Below are positions 50,411 through 61,282 of a DNA stretch of 64,000 bases, in pieces (the stretch's first letter is position 1; the number at the start of each line of letters is the position of its first letter). The stretch covers positions 117,102,573-117,166,572 of the forward strand of contig CM068367.1 of NCBI GenBank assembly GCA_034769895.1, read 5' to 3'. Source of the stretch: Magicicada septendecula (lineage: Eukaryota > Arthropoda > Insecta > Hemiptera > Cicadidae). Below the pieces are notes generated by a model, which saw nothing but the letters and a program-made list of their open reading frames with translations, ran no database searches and had not been told where the DNA came from. The position numbers and the translations under genes are program-made.

Positions 50411-50450
50411 AAAAACGATCGATTTCGGTCACAGACCATCGTCAGGACAT
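50411..50450 (-). ncRNA. Hammerhead-like core, isolated
   Basis: On the minus strand: CTGACGA (50445-50439), one extra base, a 4-bp helix GGTC/GACC with a TGT loop, GAAA (50426-50423) and then TCGATCG, so an ATCGAT palindrome starts at the last A of GAAA. This is the same layout as the cores in the Penelope-like element at 55-56 kb (CUGANGA, one extra base, short helix II, GAAA, palindromic helix III). Helix I is weak: only one or two pairs form next to the core. It is probably a decayed Penelope-like terminal repeat. Confidence 0.45.
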
Positions 50451-51234
50451 ATACAGCACACTTGCGGTCACAATATCGTAAAACAGACACTATTTACAAA
50501 AACGAATTCGTAGACATTGATTAATGAACGTGGTACGTAGGCTACGTCGTTGTGCAAAGTTTCCCGAGAACTCCTAAGTAATCTTGTTTGTACTTAAGCA
50601 TTATGAAAGTGCAATCAAATCAATATTTCTGATTGTAGTAAAAAAAAAAGGAGCCTTATGTTCATATTTCCACACCTACCACCGTAAAACAATTGGACTT
50701 CTTTCTTAATTCTAACCACTCAAATTCCTTTAATAAACCCTTGGTAACTTATTCATTTCATGTACATTTCTGTGAATTACAATATTACGCAGTTAAGAAT
50801 CTCATTCAGTCTCTCCGCTAAGTCTTTAAACTTACACACGCTTACAACTAAATGAACGTTTGCGTATTGTTAGAAAATAAAATGATAAAATAGTAAAGAA
50901 AATTTTGGGCAAAGAAATGTACAAGTGAATCCAAATAGTACGCAAAGGACTCAGAGAAGTTGTTAAGCGAGCCAATGCAGTTGAGAAAATAAGGAAGAAC
51001 AAATAAGGAAGAGTCAATGCATCGTAAATAAAATAAGAAACGTTTTCAACAGTGGAAGGTTGAGAAAAAGTAACATTTGTATAAAAATTAATTTTTTCAC
51101 AAATATCTCTATAAATAACTAATTAAGTGAACAACTTAATGTGTAGACCGGACCAGTGTTACACAAAATTATACTCCTTCAGGAACACAAAATGTTTAAA
51201 AAAGTTTGAATTACTCATGTAGGTCTATAATTGA

Positions 51235-51480
51235 TTAGTATATCTAATTAACTTCTCTAATGGTAACAGTTAAAACTATTAGGGAATTTTCGTACCTTGA
51301 ATAAAAACCGTATTAGATTTTGGAGCTGGAAAGTGCTCACGGCAGTGTGCTCTTTAAGTGTATAAAGACTTGAAGCGCGAATGTACCCAGATAGGATTAA
51401 AGTTTGAAAAACAATATTGAACAATTTACAATAAAATTTATTATATTACTTACTAAATATAATGCTCCCTTAATTATCAG
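51235..51480 (+). repeat. Repeat family F, copy 1
   Basis: Aligns with 61283-61560 through TAATGGTAAC(A/T)GTTAAAA, AAAGTGCT-(C)ACGGCA, an AGACTTGAA block and ATGTACCCAG / ACGTGCCCAG. The copies are well diverged. Non-coding. Confidence 0.55.
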
Positions 51481-51652
51481 GTAATATTGTATTTTCAGTA
51501 GAAAATATTCTTCATAAAATTATTACTGCGTCTAATCAACGCAACTCGTGTCTTTGTTACTATTCCAGTCACAAAGCATGTTCTGATGAACACAATTAAA
51601 TTCTCGAGAATACAAAGCACACATAATACAGACCCAGAATAAGCTTCACACG

Positions 51653-51656
<4 letters not shown>

Positions 51657-51710
<54 letters not shown>
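51657..51710 (+). repeat. (CT)n microsatellite
   Basis: About 50 bp of CT repeat followed by imperfect CTCTC and TATCTC units up to about 51800. The Ser-Leu frame across it is an artefact. Confidence 0.95.
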
Positions 51711-51718
<8 letters not shown>

Positions 51719-51809
51719 CCCCTCTCTCTCCCCCTTACTCTCTCACCCTCGCTCTATTTTGCTCTCTGTCTATATATCTCTCTTTCCCCTCTATTTGTTT
51801 ATCTTTTCA

Positions 51810-54655
51810 TATAATTATCTGTTTTCTTGTGTGTATCTTCCCTATTTTCAGTTCCCTGATTACGTGTGTAACTAGTATGTGTAAAGTGTGTAACAGGACT
51901 AGCACAGAGAAAAATAAGGGCATTTTAATATAGTTGGTCATCATTAACTTGACATGAAACCCCACATAACGTGGAGTAATAATATAAACATTTAATTCGT
52001 TTTTACTTATTTTGATGAGTATTCGTTCTTTATTTATGCGCAAACCGCTGATCCAAACAGATCCAAATTGGCACAGTGTATACATTAAGCGCATAGGGGA
52101 TACTACATAATAATTATCTTCGGTACTTTATCTTTTCCTCTAACAACCGGCCTTGTAACAGTAACCAAAGAACATTTGTCGTAACACGGAATTGGAGGGA
52201 TGTACTTTGCCGCTCGACGGAATGTGTCCCTACGCGTGCCCTCATCCCACAGACACATTAAATGTTTTAAATACGTGACCGCTAAATACATAGGAGAGCT
52301 AACGGGTTGAAACTCACAAAGCTTGGACTGTAGACTTTACTGTAGACTTTTGAACAGTCGCTTAGAGATACCCAGTGGACAAAACCCTCGTTGCCAGGCT
52401 AACAGAATTTACAGTCACTTCGCGGCACGGTGCGGTTTGTACGGTGATTCATAGTGTAAACATAGACTGTAACAAGGCTGACGAAAACATTATAAGGATG
52501 TGTGTAACAAAGACAGAGGTAGTATGTAAGTGAGACAGCGAAATGTTATAGCGTTGTCTCCCATCTCTCCTCTCTATACAGTTTACACTGTACTTGTAAG
52601 TGGGGGTAATAATTCTTTGGCGGGTTCGGCGCAAACCACCGCTCTAGAAAGGCTGTCACATGTGTACGAACGTACTTGCATACAGGTGCAGTTTACCTTT
52701 TTACAAATTTACCACGGTAAGTCTTGACATTCTCCACAACTCGTATTCATACTGTCTTTGCGCACTTTTTGCTAGGTCCTGACACTCCTTGATTTTCCTC
52801 CATACTGTTCTCCTTCTACTATACTCGTACCTTTATTCTATACCATTTACCGTATTCCCCACGTATAACTCTATATTAGGATTAGCGACATTCTCCTTAC
52901 CATCCTATTTTGCCATTTCTTCTTCTCTTTGGCCCATGTGTAATGCTTACAGCCGCAAAGTTGGTTTCCCTGCTGCTCCCTCCCATTCTATGAACATACG
53001 TTGTAACGTTCCTTGTTCTTTGCTTACGTTGACATATAAGACTAATTACTGGTTGAGTTAAGTCTTTTGAAGAACATGTATTTTATTTGCGTTGATTGGT
53101 TGATCTATTTTAATAATAAAATCTTATTAATTATGCTTTCTTAGACCTCTCTAGTTGTTTGCACTGATTTGTAATATAATTACCAATAAGAATTATGGTT
53201 CTGTTGACAAACAATTAAACTTTCCAATTAATAATAAAAAAAATTATTAATTGAGAACTGAGTGTGAAACGTTACTGTGAACATGTGTATTAATTTAATA
53301 TGTATATAAACACATAAAATAATAAATCAACTATTAATGGTAACTATAATAATATAAAGCATTGAAATGTACATAGATGTAAGTAAAATATAAATGAAAA
53401 TTTGAATCAAAAGAGGCTCGACTATGCGACAGTCAGGCGCCGACAAAATAAGTTACAATAGACCCAAAACACCCTTACATGTCATAAAAGCATAAAATGT
53501 TTTGTAGAGTAAGTCTAGCAAAAAACGCCCATGTACCGTTAGGTTAACGGTACTGTGTCCTTCAAGAGACAATAGATGACACGCCAATAAGTATGACTAT
53601 TTTAGAAAGTAGCGTCACTTTTTAGGAGTCTAACGAACGTCCGCGTAAGTTTATCGCCCGCTCTCTGGCAACCAATCACGGATAGCGTCGGTAGTGAGCG
53701 CGAAAAAGATACAGCACCGAAATGGGTACGTTCGAAATTACCGGCAAATATTTCAAAGTCAAGCCAATGGTAGATGATCAACAAGAGCTGTAGTGAGGGA
53801 AGGACTCGGAAAACTATAAAAAACAAGTAAAGCAAACGAAAAGGGGAAGTCTAAGTTTAAATTTCACGCAAAATACGGGAAACCTGCGTCACTCGATGTG
53901 AGCATTTTAATACTATAATTCTAAGTTCAAATCAATAGATTAACTCGGTTAAATAGTTGAGAAAGAATTACAGTCATCAAGAAGTTTATTTTATATGTGT
54001 GCGCGATAGTACGTACGGACCAGAAGATGTTTAACTTGTGCGCATAGAGTGCAGCAAGAAGTATACTTATATATGTGTGCGTGACGTTTAGTACTAACGC
54101 GAGCGAGTGAAGTAAATAAAGAAGGTTTAATCAAGCGTGATTAGTTCAAAGTGTAGTGCGATGTTCAACGCAGGATAACAGTTCATCGTCCTTTTACTTG
54201 GAATCCAGCAACAAGTAACAGTATATCATTTATGATTTACAACTCAATAAATTAACATAGAATTTGCATCTCAAAAATAACTCATCTCATTCTCAAAAGA
54301 CCCACGAGTTCAGATACTAACTATTACAATTTATGCTATATGACATGTTTTGAGAGTTATTGTATAGTAAAGTAAGGAAACAAGTTATAATAATTATAGA
54401 AATGGTAACGAAGTTGAATAATTGAATCTATTGAAGATTATAGAATTTCATAGTAGTTAAGAAATTATGATACATATATGTTTTGATTAATATTGAAGAT
54501 TTACATGTGTTAAGGGAGTAAATTTGAAACTACTGATTGCTCATTTGAATAATACTTGATTATTATTTATTATTATTAATTAATTAATGGTTTAATAGAT
54601 TTAAATGATTTAACTTCTTTTAATTTCTTCCTGGAGGCTGATTGAACTCACTTAC
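51810..54655. other. Interval with no gene recognised
   Basis: Contains a GC-balanced patch at 52160-52740 and another at 53590-54140. The latter has a CTATAAAAAA TATA-like box at 53811-53820 that could belong to an LTR whose ends I could not define. Chance frames reach 95 codons but show no domain. Confidence 0.45.
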
Positions 54656-54716
54656 CTACTTTTCTTTCGAATTGCACCTGTTACCCGGGCAATAGGTACT
54701 ATCAACTTTTCTTCGC
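54656..54716 (-). CDS. Candidate 61-nt internal exon
   Basis: On the minus strand the acceptor TTAGTGTTTGTTTACAG is followed by 61 nt and then a consensus donor AAAAGTAG|GTAAGTGAG. One frame is open throughout, with two bases before and two after 19 full codons, and reads EEKLIVPIARVTGAIRKKS. Two strong splice sites at an ordinary mini-exon spacing with an open frame are more than a typical chance hit. No partner exon was recognised nearby, and I do not recognise the peptide. It could belong to a host gene or a transposon gene on the minus strand. Confidence 0.35.
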
Positions 54717-55368
54717 CTGTAAACAAACACTAATATTCCGAAACTGATAAAAAAATTGTTAAGTATTTAAAATAATTCCGTACTCAATTAATTCTCTTCA
54801 ATTTCTTTTATTCTTTGTTATATTTGTTTCTTTTCCTTTTAAAATCAAATGACAAACTTTTCTTTTTAAACAATGGTCCAGGCTGGTTAAAATTCTTCGC
54901 TCAGAAGTTGGCAATATGATATAATTCAAGCATAGTGTACAGATTATTTACTTTATTTACATATAAATTCAAGTTCTTTTGACTACAATAATACTAAACG
55001 AAAATGTCTTTTACGAAATACTAAACCTCACAGTATAAGAGTGACTACAATAAAACAGAACAATATCTTAGATCTAGAATAACAATTATTTCGTATGTCG
55101 AGCGGTGTCGACTTTTGAGGTTAACCTATTTCAATCGGTTATACCGTTTAAACATTAAAAAACAAAGAAATAATGGTTTAAAAGTGAAAAATTATAATAT
55201 TGACAGTGTTTTTGGTTAGTTGCGGTGGAATAAATAGTTCAAGTGTACACAAAGTGTTATAATTATATTATACAGTAGTAATTTGTTATAAGTCGATTAT
55301 AGCTTTAAGTATGTACACTATACTTTCCTTTTCTTTTAAAACTCTCTTTATTATTCACTGTTAATTAT

Positions 55369-55473
55369 TAATAGTAAGTGATTACCTGTATGCGGTCCGC
55401 CGTGTGACTTCTCAAACTTGGTTAACGTAACGCGTTTCAAGGTGTATGCCTCATCATCAGACGTTTAAAAAAA
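55369..55473 (-). repeat. Left inverted arm (pLTR) of the Penelope-like element
   Basis: It is the reverse complement of 56615-56719 with one difference (55443 against 56645). In the minus orientation it reads TTTTTTT, AAACGT, CTGATGA, a short helix, GAAACGCGTTACGTTAACC and on to CACTTACTATTA. It lies downstream of the coding region in element orientation. Confidence 0.9.
55420..55465 (-). ncRNA. Hammerhead ribozyme candidate in the left arm
   Basis: The same fold as the right-arm candidate, here in the same orientation as the coding sequence. The only difference, A for G at 55443, opens the closing pair of helix II, leaving AGG/CCT with a larger loop. Helix I (AACGT with ACGTT), CTGATGA, GAAA and the ACGCGT palindrome are unchanged, so this copy may be weaker than the other. 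Confidence 0.65.
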
Positions 55474-55571
55474 CCAAAAACACACATATATCACACAAAA
55501 CTGCGTTTGTCAAGAAATAAAATTGCAGAAACAAGCATATTATGTGCACGTGATGTAGGGTGCGCACCCGT

Positions 55572-56642
55572 TCAGGTATTGTCTGCTACTGATTGGAACT
55601 CGTTGAGCAGTCTCAAAGCAGTATCATACAGGCGGTTAGATACAAAGTTCAATTGTTTATTCAGAACACAATCACGACTGCTATCATTATTATATGCATT
55701 ATAAATTTCCAGCTCCTCCAAGGCATTCATAAATCGGCCCTTGTTGCATATATGCAAAAGCATTAGATTAGACTTAAAATCTGTATAATTGTGATTGTGT
55801 TGGGTCAGATGACGAGTGTAAATAGATTTTATATCATTGTAATTATGTGTCTTTTTTGGTAAGTGTTCACGGAAGCGTTTGTAAAAACCTCTTCCGGTCT
55901 GACCTATATAGAAGCTGTTACAATCATTGCAAACCAGTTTATAAATGCCTGTTTTTTCTTCAATAGGTAAGGGCAGTTTAGGTCTAAGTATATTAATTAG
56001 TTTATTATTGGTTCTAAAAGACATAGTATAACCAATATTGTTCATCACTGAAGATAAAATTTTTGGCATGATGTATGTGTATTTCGCAGATATAAATTTT
56101 TTCGGTGTTTTATTAAGTGGACGGGGCTTAAGTTGAATGTTATTATGCTTCTTTAACAATTTATCAATGATGTGACTACTGTAACCATTGGAAACTGCAA
56201 TAAATCTTATTGTATTTAGCTCAGCCTGGAAATCATTATTGTCAAGGGGGACTGTCAGCAATCTATGGATTAAACTATTATATGCTGCCATTTTTTGAGA
56301 ATATGGGTGGTGGGAATCTGCATGTATTGTATGGCTAGTGGCAGTAGGCTTCCTATAAATATTGAATTTCAATGTGTCCATTCGTCTAGTGAGGGTCAGG
56401 TCTAGAAAGTTAATTGTGTTATCATGCTCGGTCTCTAAAGTAAATTGAATATTATTGTTGATTTCATTTAAAAGATTTTTGAAGGAGTCAACTTGTCTCA
56501 AAGTTCCGTCAAAAATAATGAACGTGTCATCTACGTAACGTGAATAAAATTTTATCTTATTTGCGTATATGTTATTATTTAGTAAATGAGGCATTATTAT
56601 TATTATTATTATTATTTTTTTAAACGTCTGATGATGAGGCAT
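55572..56642 (-). CDS. Penelope-like RT C-terminal part with GIY-YIG endonuclease (356 aa)
   Basis: The encoded protein would be the C-terminal part of a Penelope-like polyprotein, whose reverse transcriptase copies element RNA and whose GIY-YIG nuclease nicks target DNA. The annotated ATG lies in the right arm, and residues 1-16 are translated arm and (ATT)n sequence, so the true start was lost by 5' truncation. YSRYVDDTFI (YVDD at 36-39) is the catalytic box of the RT; the earlier RT motifs are missing, so this copy cannot be an active polymerase. A thumb region follows (about 45-200). The GIY-YIG domain begins GIYKLVCNDC (232-241, with the Cys pair of the Penelope CCHH signature) and continues FYIGQTGRGFYKRFREH (244-260); His residues lie at 278-284 and Glu at 309-312. 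No stop interrupts the frame, consistent with recent insertion. Confidence 0.9.
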   Translation of the reverse strand: MPHHQTFKKIIIIIIIMPHLLNNNIYANKIKFYSRYVDDTFIIFDGTLRQVDSFKNLLNEINNNIQFTLETEHDNTINFLDLTLTRRMDTLKFNIYRKPTATSHTIHADSHHPYSQKMAAYNSLIHRLLTVPLDNNDFQAELNTIRFIAVSNGYSSHIIDKLLKKHNNIQLKPRPLNKTPKKFISAKYTYIMPKILSSVMNNIGYTMSFRTNNKLINILRPKLPLPIEEKTGIYKLVCNDCNSFYIGQTGRGFYKRFREHLPKKTHNYNDIKSIYTRHLTQHNHNYTDFKSNLMLLHICNKGRFMNALEELEIYNAYNNDSSRDCVLNKQLNFVSNRLYDTALRLLNEFQSVADNT

Positions 56643-56719
56643 ACGCCTTGAAACGCGTTACGTTAACCAAGTTTGAGAAGTCACACGGCGGACCGCATAC
56701 AGGTAATCACTTACTATTA
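56615..56719 (+). repeat. Right inverted arm (pLTR) of the Penelope-like element
   Basis: Inverted copy of 55369-55473. Its inner boundary is a run of seven T next to an (ATT)n tract that separates it from the truncated RT. It supplies the first codons of the long reading frame. Confidence 0.9.
56623..56668 (+). ncRNA. Hammerhead ribozyme candidate in the right arm
   Basis: Core CTGATGA at 56628-56634. Helix II is AGGC/GCCT with an ATAC loop, plus a G-U pair and one unpaired U (56635-56649). GAAA is at 56650-56653. ACGCGT (56653-56658) is a perfect palindrome able to form helix III between two copies. The predicted cleavage base U at 56659 follows GU, matching the NUH rule. Helix I forms between AACGT (56623-56627) and ACGTT (56660-56664), five perfect pairs adjacent to the core. 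Hammerheads with very short helix III are an established property of Penelope-like terminal repeats. The single extra base in helix II is the main departure from the canonical core. Confidence 0.7.
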
Positions 56720-58800
56720 TATAAAAGTGACTTGGATACCATTACGAAACATGAATGTTAATTATTAATGCACTTTAACTCTCCTTATGTTAGTATGAAC
56801 TCTCACGACACTCTTTACACTTTTTGGTTATGTTTGTATGTTTACGTATCACCTAACCTAGCCGAGGTTCGACTCTGATGTTAAATTCGCAGCTACGACT
56901 GTCGCGGAAGAGACGTTCTTGACTCGATGAATTCTCACACTAGACTCCCTCCCTAAGCGTCACTTTCTTGCTAGTTTGGCGTGGGATTTTGGGTTAATAC
57001 AGCAAAATATAAAAATTCCGATTGGTTGACATTTCTCGCATTGTCGTTGATAGCGTCAGTCTTTGGGTTGATACAATTTTGTTTTTTGAGATCAAAATTA
57101 ACAATATTCTTAAAATTAACATAATTTCCTTATGCTAATTACAATTGTCAAAATATTATTACCATTGAATTGCTTTCTTTCTGCTGATCATTTTAAGAAC
57201 TCATATGATATGTTTCCATACAGTATTTCTTAAAATGAACAATTTTAATGTTTGGCCTATGCTAATACATTATTTTGTTAAAAGTTATCTTTTTTATTAC
57301 ATATTTTGTTTTCTCGGTTGTACCGTATATATGATTTTATGCTATTAACAAACATTTTAATACTAGTAATCATAATTATGAACCTTAACTTTCTATAAAA
57401 CTCTTGGCTTATACAATAGGCCTAAAAATGTCTAGTGTACATTGGGCTATTCTGGTTTCTTACAATAAAATTGCTTACTTCTAATACATTGTAACATTTG
57501 GTATTTAATCCAAATAAACAACATGATCTTTTACTATACACACCATGATATAAGACATGCTTGGTACCTTGTAATGTCCCTGTCTACCTTCTACAGTAGA
57601 TGTATGTTTTTGTCCAAGTAAACATCTTGTTAATTATGTTTTTATTAGTATATTACAGACATTTAAGATTACTTATACTTTAATCTAGTAACATATACCA
57701 TTTCTTTATATACTGGACATTGGCTATTACAATTTTTATACATTATGTTGTCTCTTTTTATCTACCAAGTAGATGTAGGTTTTGTTTAACATTTATTTCT
57801 TACTAACTACATTATTATTTGTCCATAACCAGCAATAGTTATTTCTTATTTTATTGGCTAGTAGTCAGTTTATTTGTCACACTTTATACTACTAGTTTAT
57901 TTACATTACATTCTTCCTTACATTTCTATCATTCTTTAATATACAATAGTAATCTTTCCTTCCTACCACACGCTATAACATTATTATACAAAAATAAAAC
58001 TTTTGCAATATTTTTATAACATAATGATCTCTATTTGAATTGTCTAAGTGTCTATTAGTTACACTCAGATATAACTGAATCTATACTTACAGTATATATT
58101 ATACTGAATCTAGGTTTATAGTTTTTTGTCTTACATTTTCTTTAGGTTATGTTGCCATGTTCCAAGTTGCTGGTTATACTTAGTTCACAATACTTTATAT
58201 TTTTATTATGGTTTACACTGTGTCATTTGCACTGTTTAATTATCACTATTTATTACTTTTCCTTTTTAATACACATAATTATGACAATAATTATCTGGTC
58301 TTTACTATAACTCTATATATATATGCTAATTACAAATGCAGTCTTAGGTCTGAGACCTAGCTGGACTGTTAGGCTTGTTATATAACTGACTTTTCTTAAT
58401 CTTAAATACATTTTTTGCTTATATACTCAAACATTACTTTTTCAATATTACAACAAGATATATACACTCACTCCCCTAATCTATTGGGTAATTTATTATG
58501 TCAAAGATATAGTCTAGTCTAGTCCTTTTTTATGTCTGTTTTGTCAAGTTATTTATTATGTTTGTTTACAAGGCTAATGTTTCTGTTTTTAATCTATTCA
58601 TGTATCTGTAACAATTATTCTTTATTTATTCATGGTTTACTGGATTAGTTATTATAATTCTTCCATTATATAATTATTTTTTTGATTGTTCTCATTAGAT
58701 CACTCATCCTCTATTGCATTCCTCATTCAGTTACCTATTATTTGTTTATTTGATTAAGTTCCCTATTTATTTTGGTAATTCAATTGAGGTTTTTGTTTTG
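56720..58800. other. T-rich interval with no gene recognised
   Basis: Bases 57100-58800 are strongly T-rich on the plus strand, similar in composition to 1380-2230. They may be the body of another long LTR on the minus strand, but the far end could not be placed. Chance frames only. Confidence 0.45.
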
Positions 58801-58820
58801 GTAGCATCTTGTGATGCTAC
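58801..58820. other. Perfect 8-bp hairpin GTAGCATC-TTGT-GATGCTAC
   Basis: An uninterrupted 8-bp stem with a four-base loop, followed by AACG. Read on the minus strand the region begins TGTAGCATCACAAGATGCTA after AACGT, so it could mark the TG start of a minus-strand LTR covering the T-rich block to its left. A terminator role is not implied. Confidence 0.5.
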
Positions 58821-59948
58821 AACGTTGACGACCTCATTCTAAGAAAATCGATCTGCCGTATGATATCTTGGCTCCCCTTCATCTGCTGAGTATCCCTATT
58901 TTTACTTGTTCTTCATAGATCTACCTTCTTTATTAGCCCATGTACTGTCTTTAGTATTTTCCTCTTATATCATAGAAAAAATTCTAAGGATCAAGATTTC
59001 CACTCTATATGTTACCACTGACTCAATAGAAGGTATGAATAATTTCTTATGTTTTTAATTTTCCGTCATATGAATAGCCTTCTGCACATGTTATGAATCA
59101 TATTCTACTTTATATTTCTTCTCTGAACCCAATTCTTTATCGTCTTATTATTGTCTTATTCTTTAATGCCAAAGATTCGTATATTCCTTTACTTCTCCAA
59201 AAATAAAATCTTCAATGTAAACGTTTTATATAGTTCTTTTGTTACCACAACGAGACGCTTCATACAGGCGTATTTTGTTTTTCAGTGTTGTTGATAAATC
59301 CCACTTCTTTTGCTTTCCCTTTAGTACATACGAGTAACTGTCACTCAGATATTTTACTACACTCTAATCATTCTTGATTAAAACAGTGTCCGCTTATTTT
59401 TCCTCGTTGGTGAGGAAACGTCGGCGTTTTTATAATGAAGGACTAAGTAATTGGCCTGTCGGTGAAATTCAGCAAGCTGACGCCGCGTGGGCCGCCCGTC
59501 AGGTAGATATTAAGTTTTCAAAAATAACTCTACTCAAGTCTTATCGAATGTCATTATTTATAGTAATTTCCTTCCATAGTGATAGGCTGGTTTCGTAGAA
59601 AGCTTTCTAAAATAAGTAATCAATAAAATTGAAAGGCAGGACCAAAGCAATTTCCTAATCACAAAACGTACTGAATAGTCGTCTAGACACTTTACGTTGG
59701 GTAACTTACTACAGAAACACTTACGCTTGCTTTCTACAGAAACACAAAAAACGTGCAGGTCAACGCATCGGAACTTTAAATATCGTAAAATAGACAAATA
59801 CGCACAGCAGTAGAGTTAAAACAACAAGCAGATTGTGTTCATTGAGAAAAATGTGTTAACCAAATGATAATTTCAGTTGCGTGATGACTTAGTGTTTCCA
59901 CAAATTCTACAATTCAATACTATTTTATTATTTTCTTATAAATTACCA
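58821..59948. other. Interval with no gene recognised
   Basis: Mixed AT-rich sequence. A 74-codon frame at 59374-59598 includes a GC-balanced stretch but resembles nothing recognised. It ends at the A that precedes the Helitron. Confidence 0.5.
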
Positions 59949-61005
59949 TCTATATCTATAAAACTCAAAGTCTGAGGATTTATGTGTACTGAATACAAAT
60001 CCACAACGTTACACCGGTTGCCACTAAATTTTGCACAAGGCGAAAAACACTGTCTAACTTGGACTTTGATATTTGCCTTTTCGTTTACGCGTATAAAGAT
60101 GTCAGCAACACCATGGAGACCAGAATTAATTACCACAGTAACAAGTAAATAAACAAATGATATTTAGCGGCATTAAAACTGCACCTTTATCCGTTCCTGC
60201 AGTTTTTAATGTTTTTAGTATGCGATTTTATCGATATATTTTGTAATTTTGTATACAGATACGTCTATATATTTTGTAATTGTCTTAAACGATTATAAAA
60301 TTTATGTTTATACGTATTTCTGATGATGCAATGAATAAGTAATGAAATATATTAAATACTACTACTAAAGATGTCAACAACTCTATGGAGACCAGAATTA
60401 ATTACAATAGTAACAAGTAAATAAACAACAGCTATTTAGCGGTATGGATAAAATGTACATTTATCCATTCCTGCAGTACATTTTCTATGTTTTATATAAT
60501 ATGCGATTTTATCGATGTGGAAAAGAAGAAGTGTACTAATTAATTGTAAATTGTCCTATTACTTAATCCAAAGCAAAAATACGTGTTGTTTTGATTTGTG
60601 AGGTTAGGTGACAACGGTTTTTGGTTTTTAGTTTACTGCTAAGAGACATAAAAGCCTTGGTTGAGGAAAACATAACATTTAATGTGTTATACAATGCTTC
60701 TAACACAGTAACACTTAAAATAAAGAATTTACCTTTTTTTATTTAACAGGTACTTTATAAACATCTCCAAAGGCTTTATAAACTGGTACTTTTAAATCTT
60801 CAAAAGCTGTTGCACCAACATAATAATTTAGTACAAGTTAAATTAGTACAAGTGTTGAAAACAGCTTTGGAGAGAATTTGACTAATGAGTACAGAATTGT
60901 TATACGAGCTGACAGAACGCCATACAGACATAGACAATTAAAATTATATTAAAATACTTATTAAAAGTCAAATATTCGCGTGCGAAGCCGCAGGTAACAG
61001 CTAGT
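59949..61005 (+). mobile_element. Non-autonomous Helitron (1,057 bp)
   Basis: Begins TCTATATCTATAAAACTCAA after an A and ends GGTAACAGCTAGT before a T. This gives the 5'-TC, the 3'-CTAGT (CTRRT rule) and the A/T insertion site without duplication that define Helitrons. Upstream of the 3' end, TGCG-AAGC-CGCA (60981-60992) can form the expected terminal hairpin about 9 bases before the end of CTAGT. GCGAAGCCGCAGGTAACAGC is a 3' end seen widely in insect Helitrons. No Rep/helicase coding sequence is present, so it would need a protein from elsewhere. Confidence 0.75.
60094..60520 (+). repeat. Diverged direct repeat inside the Helitron, period about 272 bp
   Basis: ATAAAGATGTCAGCAACACC, TGGAGACCAGAATTAATTAC, AGTAACAAGTAAATAAACAA and ATGCGATTTTATCGAT occur at 60094-60240 and again at 60366-60520. 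The copies differ at perhaps one base in seven. It is probably an internal duplication captured by the element. Confidence 0.75.
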
Positions 61006-61196
61006 TACTACTATTAGTAGCCTAAACAAATGCTAGAAACACGTGGACAGAAAAAATTTTTGTTTATAAGTCGAAAGCGTTATCTCGTGAGAAGGGTATA
61101 TATGGTTTAAAAAATTACTTGATTTCGCTACACAAATGAGAGTAAAACTTAAGAACTACTTATTCAAAGTTATTACACATTAACATGCGTTAATCA

Positions 61197-61212
61197 CACA
61201 CACACACACACA
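61197..61212 (+). repeat. Short (CA)n microsatellite
   Basis: Eight CA units between the Helitron and repeat F copy 2. Confidence 0.9.
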
Positions 61213-61282
61213 TATTACATTTATATCTTCTCACATTATTCTTGTTTTAAATAATAAATAAATTATATTTGGTTTTTAATGT

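Larger units (their letters stand above)
55369..56719 (-). mobile_element. 5'-truncated Penelope-like retroelement with inverted terminal arms
   Basis: The element comprises a left arm (55369-55473), a coding part on the minus strand, a short (ATT)n run and a right arm (56615-56719) that is the reverse complement of the left arm. The order pLTR, microsatellite, 5'-truncated RT, GIY-YIG, pLTR is typical of Penelope-like elements, in which an inverted terminal repeat is joined to the truncated end of the element. The arms match at 104 of 105 positions, so the insertion is recent. It sits in an AT-rich region without other recognisable genes. Confidence 0.85.

Noticed and set aside
58801..58820. 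Hairpin as a transcription terminator
   Set aside because: Rho-independent terminators are not expected in a eukaryotic nuclear genome, and no T tract or upstream gene is present.
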